From: CAYSGL01 sp964520985
Lineage (GTDB): Bacteria > Pseudomonadota > Alphaproteobacteria > Micavibrionales > Micavibrionaceae
Length of the DNA: 64,000 nt
Reading direction: 5' to 3'
Assembly: GCA_964520985.1 (NCBI GenBank)
Contig: CAZFPB010000001.1
Coordinates: forward strand, 1,700,149 to 1,764,148
The translations under genes and the position numbers were made by a program. Position 1 is the first letter of the stretch, and each line of letters begins with the position of its first letter. This document shows positions 17,412 through 25,252 of this stretch, piece by piece. The notes under the pieces were generated by a model. That model searched no databases. It was not told where the DNA came from and saw only the letters and a program-made list of their open reading frames with translations.

Positions 17412-18488
17412 TCACGACAAGTAGTCCCGCTGATAGCGACGGCCTAGTGAAGTCAATATTTCATAACCGATGGTGTCGAGATCGGCTGCCAGATCATCGA
17501 CGCTTTGATGCGGGCCTAAAACTTCCAGCATCTCGCCGGGAGAGGGCTTGTTCGCGAGGTGGCCGATGCCAACCGAGATCAGGTCCATGGAGATACGGCC
17601 CAGAACGGGGCAGGGCTGGCCTTTGTAATAAAGCTTGGCCTTGGACGATCCGGCACGATGGAGGCCATCGGCATAGCCGAGCGCGACCGTTGCGGTTTCG
17701 CTGTCAGCTGAAAATGTATGACTGGCTCCATACCCAATAGACTCGCTTGCCTTGACGGCGCGGGTTTGCAGCACAGGCGTTTCCAGTGTGACAACCGATT
17801 GCATGGGGTTGGATGCTTCAGGTGTTGGGTTTCCGCCGTAGAGGGCGTAACCGGGACGCAGCAGATCGTAATGCCAGTCGTGGCTGCGGAAACAGCCAGA
17901 GGAATTGCACAGGGATTTTTTGGTGTCCGGCAGGTCGCGGGCGATGGTGGCAAACAGATCGGCTTGGCGCTGGTTCATCGCATGGTCTTTGTCATCTGAA
18001 CAGGCGAAGTGCGAGAGGACGCCAATCATGTGCAAAGGCTCTGCCTGTTCAAGATCGCGGTTGAAGCCAGCCCATTCATCGGCACCAAGGCCCAGACGGT
18101 TCATGCCGGTATCGACATGCAACCAGTAAGGCAGCGCGAAGCTTTCTTTTTCCGAAAACGCGCGCCAGCGGTGCAATTGTTCCAGCGAATTAATGACCGG
18201 GATCAGATGATGATCGAGATAAAACTCTTCGCCGCCCTGATAGAGACCACCAAGGATAGCAATTTGGGCGTCTTCAGCAACGGCGCGCACAGCGGCGCCT
18301 TCATCGGGCGTGGCGACGAAAAACTGGCTACAGCCCTCGGCGAGTAACGCAGTGACAACAGGGGCAATGCCAAGGCCATAGCCATCGGCTTTTACGACGC
18401 CGGCGACCTCGGCTGCGCCCATCTCTTTAAACAGACGGTAATTCGCTGCAAGCGCCGCCAGGTTGATGGTAAGGGTCGGCTTTTTCAT
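17412..18488 (-). CDS. alr: Alanine racemase
   Basis: About 358 residues from the ATG at 18488; the longer frame from 18539 runs into dnaB. It converts L- to D-alanine for peptidoglycan. The PLP lysine is in GVVKADGYGLGI and the second catalytic base, tyrosine, in ESIGYGASHTF. HVDTGMNRLGL and GRISMDLISVGI are further family blocks. The start lies four bases after the dnaB stop, so the two are cotranscribed, a usual alphaproteobacterial pairing. MlaE and MlaF follow on the same strand. Confidence 0.96.
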   Translation of the reverse strand: MKKPTLTINLAALAANYRLFKEMGAAEVAGVVKADGYGLGIAPVVTALLAEGCSQFFVATPDEGAAVRAVAEDAQIAILGGLYQGGEEFYLDHHLIPVINSLEQLHRWRAFSEKESFALPYWLHVDTGMNRLGLGADEWAGFNRDLEQAEPLHMIGVLSHFACSDDKDHAMNQRQADLFATIARDLPDTKKSLCNSSGCFRSHDWHYDLLRPGYALYGGNPTPEASNPMQSVVTLETPVLQTRAVKASESIGYGASHTFSADSETATVALGYADGLHRAGSSKAKLYYKGQPCPVLGRISMDLISVGIGHLANKPSPGEMLEVLGPHQSVDDLAADLDTIGYEILTSLGRRYQRDYLS

Positions 18489-18492
18489 GGGA

Positions 18493-19992
18493 TTAGCTGT
18501 GACGTTGATCGAGGTCCGAGAAGCGCGTGATGCTGGCATCGAAGAAGGTCTTCACGGTACCGATGGAGCCATGACGTTGCTTGGCAATGATAATCTCCGC
18601 GACGTTGGCGGATTCGCCGAGCATCTGTTGCCATTGTTCGTAGCGGTCGTTGAATTTGGAATCGTCTTCGCCGGGTTTGCGTTCCGGCTCGGTGCGCGAG
18701 AGATAATATTCATTGCGGTAAATGAACATGACGACGTCCGAGTCCTGCTCGATCGATCCCGATTCCCGCAAGTCGGATAGCATCGGGCGCTTGTCTTCGC
18801 GCTGTTCGACGGCCCGGCTTAACTGGGAAAGGGCAATCACAGGGATAGCCAGTTCTTTGGCGATGGCTTTGAGGCCGCGCGTAATTTCAGAAACCTCGAG
18901 CACGCGATTCTCCGCGCTCTGGCGCGATCCATTGCCACGCAGTAACTGCAAGTAATCGATGACCAGCAGGCTCAGGCCGTGCTGGCGTTTCAGGCGGCGC
19001 GCCCGGGTGCGCACACCACCGATGGACAAGGCTGGTGTATCATCGATGTACAAGGGAATCTGGCTCAGCTTTTGGCTCGCTTCGATGAAGCGGCGGAAAT
19101 CGGCTTCCTTGATGTCGCCTTTACGGATGCTATCGCCGGAGATGCCGGACTGGTCGGCAAGAATACGCGTGGCCAGCTGGTCGGACGACATTTCGAGTGA
19201 GAAGAAGCCGACGATGCCACCTTCTTTCCCGCCTGTATCGGCAAAGGCTTTGGCCGCGTTAAATGCAATGTTTACAGCCAGCGATGTTTTTCCCATCGAC
19301 GGACGCGCGGCGAGAATGAGCAAGTCGGAGTTGTGAAGGCCGCCGAGTTTGTGATCGAGGTCGCGCAAGCCGGTTGTGACCCCGGTCACATGCGAGTCCG
19401 CATGAAACGCTTTTTCCGCGATATCGATAGCTGTCAGCACTGATTGCTTCAGCGTGATGAAGCCCGTTTGCGCCGTACCGGTTTCGGCAAGCGAGAACAG
19501 GCGCGCTTCGGCGTCTTCAATCAGGCTGTCGACTTCCGTGTCGATTTTCTGGTCATGCGCTTCGGTCACTATGTCGGTGCCAAGACCGATCAGCTGGCGG
19601 CGCATGTGCAGATTATAAATTGTGCGCGCGTAATCTTTCGCGTCGTTGATCAGCGGTGTTTCATCCTGCAAAGCGAACAGGTAATCGGCGCCACCGACAC
19701 CGGCAAGGCCTTCGTCTTTTTCAAAGTAACCTTTGAGGATGACGGCGTTGGCGCTTTGCCCGCGATCAATGACTTTGGTGATGGCGCTGTAGATGCGTTG
19801 GTGCGCGGGCTGATAGAAATGCTCGGGCTGTAAAAACTCGTTCACATGCTCCATCTGGCCGTTATCGACGAGCAGCAATCCGAGCAGGCCCTGCTCTGCT
19901 TCAAGGTTGTGCGGCGCTACGCGGTGTGATTCCGCTTCAATGGAAGAACTACCCGCCGTAACGGATTTTAAGGTGGCAACATCGCTATTCAT
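18493..19992 (-). CDS. dnaB: Replicative DNA helicase
   Basis: A 499-residue hexameric helicase that unwinds the replication fork. The N-terminal DnaG-interacting domain starts at PHNLEAEQGLLGLLLVDN (about residue 27). The RecA-like domain has Walker A in AARPSMGKTSLAVNIAF, Walker B around LSLLVIDYLQLLRG, and the conserved LSQLSRAVEQREDKRPML and LRESGSIEQDSDVVMFIYR blocks. It is slightly longer than usual through a Ser/Thr-rich N-terminal extension. It sits between rplI and alr; the rplI terminator lies about 70 bases upstream of its start. Confidence 0.97.
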   Translation of the reverse strand: MNSDVATLKSVTAGSSSIEAESHRVAPHNLEAEQGLLGLLLVDNGQMEHVNEFLQPEHFYQPAHQRIYSAITKVIDRGQSANAVILKGYFEKDEGLAGVGGADYLFALQDETPLINDAKDYARTIYNLHMRRQLIGLGTDIVTEAHDQKIDTEVDSLIEDAEARLFSLAETGTAQTGFITLKQSVLTAIDIAEKAFHADSHVTGVTTGLRDLDHKLGGLHNSDLLILAARPSMGKTSLAVNIAFNAAKAFADTGGKEGGIVGFFSLEMSSDQLATRILADQSGISGDSIRKGDIKEADFRRFIEASQKLSQIPLYIDDTPALSIGGVRTRARRLKRQHGLSLLVIDYLQLLRGNGSRQSAENRVLEVSEITRGLKAIAKELAIPVIALSQLSRAVEQREDKRPMLSDLRESGSIEQDSDVVMFIYRNEYYLSRTEPERKPGEDDSKFNDRYEQWQQMLGESANVAEIIIAKQRHGSIGTVKTFFDASITRFSDLDQRHS

Positions 19993-20063
19993 GATGGGGC
20001 AACACTAGCAGGGAATAAGGACGAATCATAGCGATTCAAAAAAGGGCACTGTGAATAGCGGGC

Positions 20064-20094
20064 ATAAAAAACCCCGCATGACGCGGGGTTTTTA
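20064..20094 (-). terminator. Rho-independent terminator of the rpsF-rpsR-rplI operon
   Basis: AAAAACCCCGC and GCGGGGTTTTT form a strong stem with a 5-nt loop just after the rplI stop on the minus strand. Confidence 0.9.
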
Positions 20095-20110
20095 TAAGTA
20101 TTAAAGATAA

Positions 20111-20830
20111 CTAACCGAGTGTTGTTTCGGTCGGTGCTTCGTCGGTGCCGGCTTCATCAGCGGCATCGGCTTTCTTGGCAGCGCGTTTAGCTGATTTCTC
20201 TTTCGACTTGGCATCGAATTCGGCAGCTTCAGCGGCTTCATCTGCTTCAGCGGCTTGTTCAGCGGCAAAAGCGTCTTCATCCATGAAGTCAGCGCGGGTG
20301 TCAGCCACTTCTTTTTGAGCGCCCGGGGCGTTCGCAATCAGAGCTTTACCGGTTTTGGCTTGCGTGGCAGCTTCTTCAGTTGTGCGGGCGATGTTCACGA
20401 CCACTTCAACTTTAACTTCTGCGTGCAGCGCGATAGTTACCGGGAACAGGCCAATCGTTTTGAAGGCGGTGTTCATAACAACCTGGTTACGCTGAATTGC
20501 TTCACCCGAGGCTTCGGCAACCGCATCCGCGATATCGCGCGAGGAGACGGAGCCAAACAGCTGGCCGCCTTCGGACGCTTGACGGATAATCGCGATTTTG
20601 AGGCCATCGACTTTTTTCGCCGATTGAGCGGCCACAGATTTTTTCTCATTGTTTACTTTTTCAATCGCAGATTTCTGCGCTTCAAAGTAAGCGATGTTTT
20701 CTTTGGTGGCGCGCAGAGCTTTGTTTTGTGGCAACAGGAAGTTGCGTGCATAGCCCGGCTTTACGTTGACAACTTCGCCCATCGAGCCAAGGTGGTCAAC
20801 TTTTTCCAATAAAATTACTTGCGTAGCCAT
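20111..20830 (-). CDS. rplI: 50S ribosomal protein bL9 with long acidic tail
   Basis: Residues 1-150 are a normal bL9: VILLEKVDHLGSMGEVVNVK and the GYARNFLLPQNKA block of the N-terminal RNA-binding domain, a long connecting helix, and the C-terminal domain near VSSRDIADAVAEASG. The protein is 239 residues, while typical bL9 is near 150. The extra 85-90 residues are Ala, Glu, Asp and Lys rich (for example EQAAEADEAAEAAEFDAKS) and probably disordered. Extended tails are known among alphaproteobacterial L9 proteins, this one being long. It is last in the rpsF-rpsR-rplI operon. Confidence 0.96.
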   Translation of the reverse strand: MATQVILLEKVDHLGSMGEVVNVKPGYARNFLLPQNKALRATKENIAYFEAQKSAIEKVNNEKKSVAAQSAKKVDGLKIAIIRQASEGGQLFGSVSSRDIADAVAEASGEAIQRNQVVMNTAFKTIGLFPVTIALHAEVKVEVVVNIARTTEEAATQAKTGKALIANAPGAQKEVADTRADFMDEDAFAAEQAAEADEAAEAAEFDAKSKEKSAKRAAKKADAADEAGTDEAPTETTLG

Positions 20831-20832
20831 GA

Positions 20833-21120
20833 TTATGATCTCTCTCTCGAACCGTAACGGGGAGCACTGTCGCCGCCATCTGGGGAGACGTAAGGCATCA
20901 GCGCCATGTAGCGTGCGCGTTTGATGGCTTGAGCCAGCGCACGTTGTTTTTTCAGCGATACCGCCGTGATACGGCTAGGCATCATTTTGCCGCGCTCGGA
21001 AACGAAACGGCCCAACAGGCGCACATCTTTCCAGTCGATTTTCGGCGCATTTTCACCCGAGAACGGGCAGGTTTTGCGGCGGCGGAAGAACGCTTTCTTT
21101 TGTGGTGCTTCAGCAGACAT
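20833..21120 (-). CDS. rpsR: 30S ribosomal protein bS18
   Basis: A 95-residue protein. The core FVSERGKMMPSRITAVSLKK followed by QRALAQAIKRARYMALMPY is diagnostic of bS18, which binds 16S rRNA as a partner of bS6. An N-terminal extension carries FFRRRKTCPFSGENAPKID. The gene starts on the last base of rpsF (TAATG overlap) and ends two bases before rplI, so the three are one operon. Confidence 0.97.
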   Translation of the reverse strand: MSAEAPQKKAFFRRRKTCPFSGENAPKIDWKDVRLLGRFVSERGKMMPSRITAVSLKKQRALAQAIKRARYMALMPYVSPDGGDSAPRYGSRERS

Positions 21121-21476
21121 TATGCGGCATCCTTCTCAAATTCGTTTTCACCGGTGTTTTTGTCGAGGATCTTGGATGGGCCGCTTGTGGCTTCGTCCAG
21201 TTTGATCGTCATGTAACGCAGAACATCTTCGTTGAGGCGCAGTGTGCGCTCCATTTCGATGATCGCAGGCGCTGGTGTGTCTGATTCGATCAGCACGTAG
21301 TGGCCTTTACGGTTTTTGTTGATTTTGTAAGCCAGCGTGCGCAGGCCCCAGTTTTCGACTTTGGCAACTTTGCCTTCGCCGTCTTTGATGATTTTTTCAC
21401 ACGCTTCGGTCAGTGATTTTACCTGAGCATCAGATAAATCCTGCCGCGCGATGAACACGGTTTCATAGATAGGCAT
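21120..21476 (-). CDS. rpsF: 30S ribosomal protein bS6
   Basis: A 118-residue protein starting at 21476 (MPIYETVFIARQDLSDAQV). The upstream in-frame residues are leader sequence. WGLRTLAYKINKNRKGHYVL is the family signature. It begins the ribosomal operon rpsF-rpsR-rplI. The stop codon shares one base with the rpsR start. Confidence 0.97.
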   Translation of the reverse strand: MPIYETVFIARQDLSDAQVKSLTEACEKIIKDGEGKVAKVENWGLRTLAYKINKNRKGHYVLIESDTPAPAIIEMERTLRLNEDVLRYMTIKLDEATSGPSKILDKNTGENEFEKDAA

Positions 21477-21599
21477 GTTTGTTCCTCTCGGATCATAAAG
21501 CCCGCCTTTGCCTAAAGACGAGCGAGGTTGCTTAATGAGGGGCTTTATAGGGGCCATTCCCAAGGGAATCAAGCAAAAACCGCCCTTTTACGTCCATAA

Positions 21600-21634
21600 G
21601 AAAACCGCCGGAGAGGGGGGATCCGGCGGTTTTC
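21600..21634 (-). terminator. Rho-independent terminator
   Basis: AAAACCGCCGGA and TCCGGCGGTTTT form a 12-bp stem around a G-rich loop. On the minus strand it lies 18 bases after the stop of the unknown gene at 21652-21963 and separates it from rpsF. Confidence 0.88.
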
Positions 21635-21651
21635 ATCTTTATTGTTTAAAA

Positions 21652-21963
21652 TCAGCCCCTTACGCCAAAATTCCCATTACTGTGACGGGTGGCAATATAG
21701 TTGGCCATAAATAATGACCAGGGGGTTTTGCACTGACGGCGCACTTCGCGGGTCGTTGCCCGGCGAAGCATCTGGCACAGATCCTCATAGCTAAGATCAG
21801 GATCCTGCAGGGCACTTTGGAATGAGGATAATGACTGAGCACTGGCGTACTCGGCATAATCCGCATTCGTGTGATCACATTCGCAACTCAGTTTATACGC
21901 ATAACCGGTTTCTTCCAGGACACGCCGGATAACCGTTTTCTTCTTTGTGTTTATAGAGCTCAT
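21652..21963 (-). CDS. Unknown protein with good translation signals
   Basis: A 103-residue protein. A near-perfect ribosome site (AGGAGG) lies seven bases before the ATG at 21963 and a strong terminator follows, so this is a real, independently expressed gene. The N-terminus is basic (KKKTVIRRVLEETGYAYKL). The middle holds CECDHTNADYAEY with two cysteines and acidic residues. The C-terminal half is helical (YEDLCQMLRRATTREVRRQC) with two more cysteines. Four cysteines and one histidine might bind a metal, but the spacing is not that of a known zinc ribbon. No family is recognised. It may be a small DNA- or RNA-associated protein. Confidence 0.7.
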   Translation of the reverse strand: MSSINTKKKTVIRRVLEETGYAYKLSCECDHTNADYAEYASAQSLSSFQSALQDPDLSYEDLCQMLRRATTREVRRQCKTPWSLFMANYIATRHSNGNFGVRG

Positions 21964-22363
21964 CGTAACCTCCTATTGGGTTAAGCATTTTTATCAATGA
22001 GCCCTCTATCCTCCGCAGATGGATGCCGGATTTCCCTGATCCCGGCACTTCGATAGATTATTTATGCAAAGAACGCGTGTAGTAAGGAAGCGCTCTGAAA
22101 TCTATGGATGTGACGAGTGTACATGAAACACGACAAAAGGGCAGGGAATTCATTTTTGCGCTGCATGAATTAGGATTCACGCATAAAACGGTTCAACGAA
22201 TCTCCATGCAATGACTGTGACCGATTCTTGGGGCGTAAACGTGGCCGTTTTGTATCAGTTTTGTTTCAGCAAGATTGTTGCGGGACTATATGGATGCTTG
22301 ACCGAACCGCAATATCCGGCCATTTTGGGCGTGATTTCAACGATGTAAGGAAACGCTTCGCTC
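21964..22363. other. Intergenic region between divergent genes
   Basis: About 400 bases with no convincing gene. It must hold divergent promoters for the unknown gene (minus) and the fab cluster (plus). TGCCGG at 22024-22029 and CCGGCA at 22042-22047 form an inverted repeat in the minus-strand leader. Nothing else is clear. Confidence 0.5.
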
Positions 22364-23308
22364 ATGACACGTGCATTTATTTTCCCGGGACAGGGCTCGC
22401 AATTTATCGGCATGGGCAAAGACCTCGCCGATTCTTTTCTTGAAGCCAAAGAAGTGTTTCAGGAAGTCGATGACGCACTTTCCCAGAATCTCTCGAAAAT
22501 TATGTTTGAGGGCGCTGAGAGCGATCTGAACCTGACCGAGAATACTCAGCCCGCGCTCATGGCCGTCTCGATGGCGATTGTAAAAATTCTGGAAAGACAG
22601 GGCGGGCTCGATCTGCGTACTCACTGCGAGTTCATGGCGGGACATTCGCTGGGTGAATACTCGGCTCTGACAGCGGCGCAAGCTTTTGATATTCCCGTAA
22701 CGGCAAAATTGTTAAAGCGCCGTGGCCAGGCAATGCAAAAAGCCGTGCCCGTCGGCGTTGGTGCCATGGCAGCGATCCTTGGCCTTGATTACAATGATGT
22801 TGCCGCGATTGCCAAGGAAGCCTCGAACAGCGAAGTGTGTCAGGCAGCGAACGATAACTCGGTCGGACAGGTGGTGATTTCAGGTCATAAAGGCGCAGTT
22901 GCGGTGGCAATTGCACTGGCGACCGAGCGCGGCGCCAAGAAAGCCATTGAGTTGCCCGTATCCGCGCCATTCCATTGCACGCTGATGGCGCCCGCCGCGC
23001 AGGAAATGTCCTACGCGCTGGCTGACACCAACATCCGCCCGCCCTTCGTGCCGATCGTTTCGAACGTGACGGCGCAGGGCGTGAGCGACCCATCCGACAT
23101 TCGCCGCCTGCTGGTCGATCAGATCACGGGTACCGTGCGCTGGAGAGAATCCATTTTGTGGATGAAAGAACAGGGCGTAAGCGAGATGATCGAACTTGGC
23201 GCCGGGAAAGTGTTATCGGGTCTCGTCAAACGCATCGATAAGGACATCGTCTGCGAGTCTGTCGGTACGCCAGAACAGATCGAAGCGCTGATCGCGAAAT
23301 TGAAATAA
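22364..23308 (+). CDS. fabD: Malonyl-CoA:ACP transacylase
   Basis: A 314-residue enzyme that loads malonyl groups onto acyl carrier protein. The oxyanion glutamine is in FPGQGSQFIGMGKDL, the nucleophile serine in MAGHSLGEYSALTAA, and the catalytic histidine in PVSAPFHCTLMAPA. Length and motif spacing are standard. It heads the fabD-fabG-(HAD)-acpP-fabF cluster; fabG begins 15 bases downstream. Confidence 0.97.
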   Translation: MTRAFIFPGQGSQFIGMGKDLADSFLEAKEVFQEVDDALSQNLSKIMFEGAESDLNLTENTQPALMAVSMAIVKILERQGGLDLRTHCEFMAGHSLGEYSALTAAQAFDIPVTAKLLKRRGQAMQKAVPVGVGAMAAILGLDYNDVAAIAKEASNSEVCQAANDNSVGQVVISGHKGAVAVAIALATERGAKKAIELPVSAPFHCTLMAPAAQEMSYALADTNIRPPFVPIVSNVTAQGVSDPSDIRRLLVDQITGTVRWRESILWMKEQGVSEMIELGAGKVLSGLVKRIDKDIVCESVGTPEQIEALIAKLK

Positions 23309-23323
23309 CGAAGAGGAAAAATC

Positions 23324-24061
23324 ATGTTCAACTTAAAAGGTAAAATGGCGCTGGTGACTGGCGCAACGGGCGGGATTGGCGGGGCGATTGCGAAGGCGTT
23401 GCATGCGCAGGGAGCGACTGTGGGTATCTCGGGCCGAAATGAAGGCAAGCTCAATGAGCTAAAAGCGGAACTGGGCGAGCGCGTGTTCGTGCTCCCGGCG
23501 GATCTGTCGACCAAAGAAGGTGTTGAGGGTCTGGTGAAGGCCGCCGATGAAGCCATGGGTCAGATCGATATTCTCGTGAACAATGCTGGCTTGACGCGCG
23601 ATGGTCTTAGCATGCGCATGAAGGATGAAGACTGGCAGCAGGTAATAGACGTCAATATGACGGCGACTTTCAAACTCGCACAGACGGTGCAACGCGGCAT
23701 GATGAAGCGCCGCAATGGCCGCATCATCAATATCGCCTCGATCGTCGGCGTGACGGGCAATCCGGGTCAATGTAATTATGTAGCGTCCAAGGCGGGTATG
23801 ATCGGCTGGAGCAAGGCGATGGCGGCAGAAATCGCCTCGCGCGGAATCACGGTCAACTGTATTGCGCCGGGCTTTATCGCCACGGCCATGACCGATGCGC
23901 TGAACGATGATCAGAAAGCCTCGATCAATGCGACGATCCCGATGCAGAAGATGGGCACGTCCGAAGATATCGCCGCGGCAGTTGCCTATCTGGCGTCGGA
24001 TGAAGCCGGATATGTGACGGGTGCAACCCTGCACGTCAACGGCGGGATGGCAATGATTTAA
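23324..24061 (+). CDS. fabG: 3-oxoacyl-ACP reductase
   Basis: A 245-residue NADPH-dependent short-chain dehydrogenase of fatty-acid elongation. The cofactor loop is TGATGGIGGAIAKAL and NNAGLTRDGLSMRM is the FabG-specific block. The Ser-Tyr-Lys catalytic set lies in NIASIVGVTGNPGQCNYVAS and the adjoining K-A-G. The C-terminus GATLHVNGGMAMI is typical. It follows fabD closely behind GAAGAGGAAA. A hairpin terminator after its stop overlaps the start of the next gene. Confidence 0.97.
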   Translation: MFNLKGKMALVTGATGGIGGAIAKALHAQGATVGISGRNEGKLNELKAELGERVFVLPADLSTKEGVEGLVKAADEAMGQIDILVNNAGLTRDGLSMRMKDEDWQQVIDVNMTATFKLAQTVQRGMMKRRNGRIINIASIVGVTGNPGQCNYVASKAGMIGWSKAMAAEIASRGITVNCIAPGFIATAMTDALNDDQKASINATIPMQKMGTSEDIAAAVAYLASDEAGYVTGATLHVNGGMAMI

Positions 24062-24087
24062 GTGGCTTTTTAAGCCACGGATGATTA

Positions 24088-24120
24088 AGAAAGGGGCCAT
24101 GAACAACGTGGCCCCTTTTT
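24088..24120 (+). terminator. Terminator-like hairpin covering the next gene's start
   Basis: AAAGGGGCCA and TGGCCCCTTT form a 10-bp stem with a 9-nt loop, followed by T. It fits a terminator for fabG, but the loop region holds the ATG at 24099 and one arm holds the ribosome site of the HAD gene. Confidence 0.7.
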
Positions 24121-24797
24121 CATCCCCTCTCCCCTACAAATTGATCATTTTCGATTGTGATGGGACACTGGTCGACAGCGAATATCTGAACAACAAAGCG
24201 TTCTCGGATATCCTGATCGAATATGGCCTGACCAAATACACGCCGGAATATATGCTGGGGCACCATACCGGCATTACCGTTAGCAATACCATGCTGATGA
24301 TTCAGGCAGAGACAGGGTTTGAGTTTCCCGATGACACAGTCTCCCGCTATATCCGCCGGGTGGAAGACTTGCAAAAAGACGGGCTGACTCCAATCAAAGG
24401 GGCGCTCGATCTGGTAAAACTGGCGGCTGCTCACCTGCCGATTTGCGTAGGCTCCAACGGCGAGCGTAGCAACGTTATTCGCGCGATCGAATTGACGGGC
24501 ATGAAGGACTTCTTTCCGGAGGCGCAGATTTACACAAAAATTCAAGTAAAACAGGGTAAGCCCGCCCCCGACCTGTTTTTATTCGCCGCCGCGCAGATGG
24601 GCGTAGAGCCGCAGGATTGTCTCGTCATTGAAGACAGCGAGGTCGGTGTGCAGGCGGGCGTGGCCGCTGGTATGACCGTGGTAGGCTATACGGGCTCTCA
24701 CCATGAACCGGAAATAAGCGCGATTACTTTGAAAAACGCCGGTGCGCATCACATCGTCCGGGATTTTATCCACATCTCATCCATCATAGGTCTTTGA
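24099..24797 (+). CDS. HAD-superfamily phosphatase (beta-phosphoglucomutase/phosphoglycolate-phosphatase-like)
   Basis: About 232 residues from the ATG at 24099. The nucleophile motif IIFDCDGTLVDSEYLNNKAF is near residue 16. Motif II is VGSNGERS, the motif III lysine lies in KQGKPAPDLFLFAA, and motif IV is CLVIEDSEVGVQAGVAAGM. A subclass I helical cap lies between motifs I and II. The motif IV form V-I-E-D-S-x-x-G is that of the phosphoglycolate phosphatase/beta-phosphoglucomutase group. The substrate is not known. The gene interrupts the fab cluster between fabG and acpP, and its start lies inside the fabG hairpin terminator. Alternatively translation could begin at the TTG near 24138, just before the first motif. 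Confidence 0.85.
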   Translation: MNNVAPFSSPLPYKLIIFDCDGTLVDSEYLNNKAFSDILIEYGLTKYTPEYMLGHHTGITVSNTMLMIQAETGFEFPDDTVSRYIRRVEDLQKDGLTPIKGALDLVKLAAAHLPICVGSNGERSNVIRAIELTGMKDFFPEAQIYTKIQVKQGKPAPDLFLFAAAQMGVEPQDCLVIEDSEVGVQAGVAAGMTVVGYTGSHHEPEISAITLKNAGAHHIVRDFIHISSIIGL

Positions 24798-24916
24798 AAA
24801 CATTGATATATATTGTGGTTTTATGTAACCAGTACAAAACCACTTGCAATCGGCGCGTTGATTGATAATCTCTCGCCAGTTTTAAAAAACAGTAAACTTA
24901 ACGGAAGGAAAGCGCG

Positions 24917-25156
24917 ATGAGCGACATTGCAGACCGCGTAAAGAAAATCGTCATTGAACACTTGGGTGTTGACGAAGCAAAAGTAACAGAAGGCGCCAGC
25001 TTCATTGATGATCTGGGTGCAGACTCTCTCGACACAGTCGAGTTGGTTATGGCTTTTGAAGAAGAATTCAAAGTTGAAATTCCAGACGATGCTGCCGAAA
25101 AAATTCAAACGGTTGGCGACGCTGTGAGCTTCATCAAGGAAAACTCTGCAGAGTAA
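24917..25156 (+). CDS. acpP: Acyl carrier protein
   Basis: A 79-residue acidic protein. The serine that carries phosphopantetheine is in DDLGADSLDTVELVMAFEE. The start MSDIADRVKKIVIEHLGVDE is typical. It follows GGAAGGAAA and has a strong terminator. It carries growing acyl chains during fatty-acid synthesis. Confidence 0.98.
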   Translation: MSDIADRVKKIVIEHLGVDEAKVTEGASFIDDLGADSLDTVELVMAFEEEFKVEIPDDAAEKIQTVGDAVSFIKENSAE

Positions 25157-25177
25157 TCTGCTTGTTGTGAGCCTTAT

Positions 25178-25228
25178 TAAAAAACACCCTTGCAAGCGCA
25201 TCAAAGACGTTTGAAGGGTGTTTTTCTT
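25178..25228 (+). terminator. Rho-independent terminator after acpP
   Basis: AAAACACCCTT and AAGGGTGTTTT form an 11-bp stem around a 22-nt loop, followed by T. The A-tract on the other side makes it weakly bidirectional. Confidence 0.85.
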
Positions 25229-25252
25229 TTGATTTTGGGGTAAAAGAGAATG

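Noticed and set aside
22228..22443. A 71-codon frame upstream of fabD
   Set aside because: It overlaps the fabD start, has no ribosome site and no recognisable sequence; the region is treated as intergenic.
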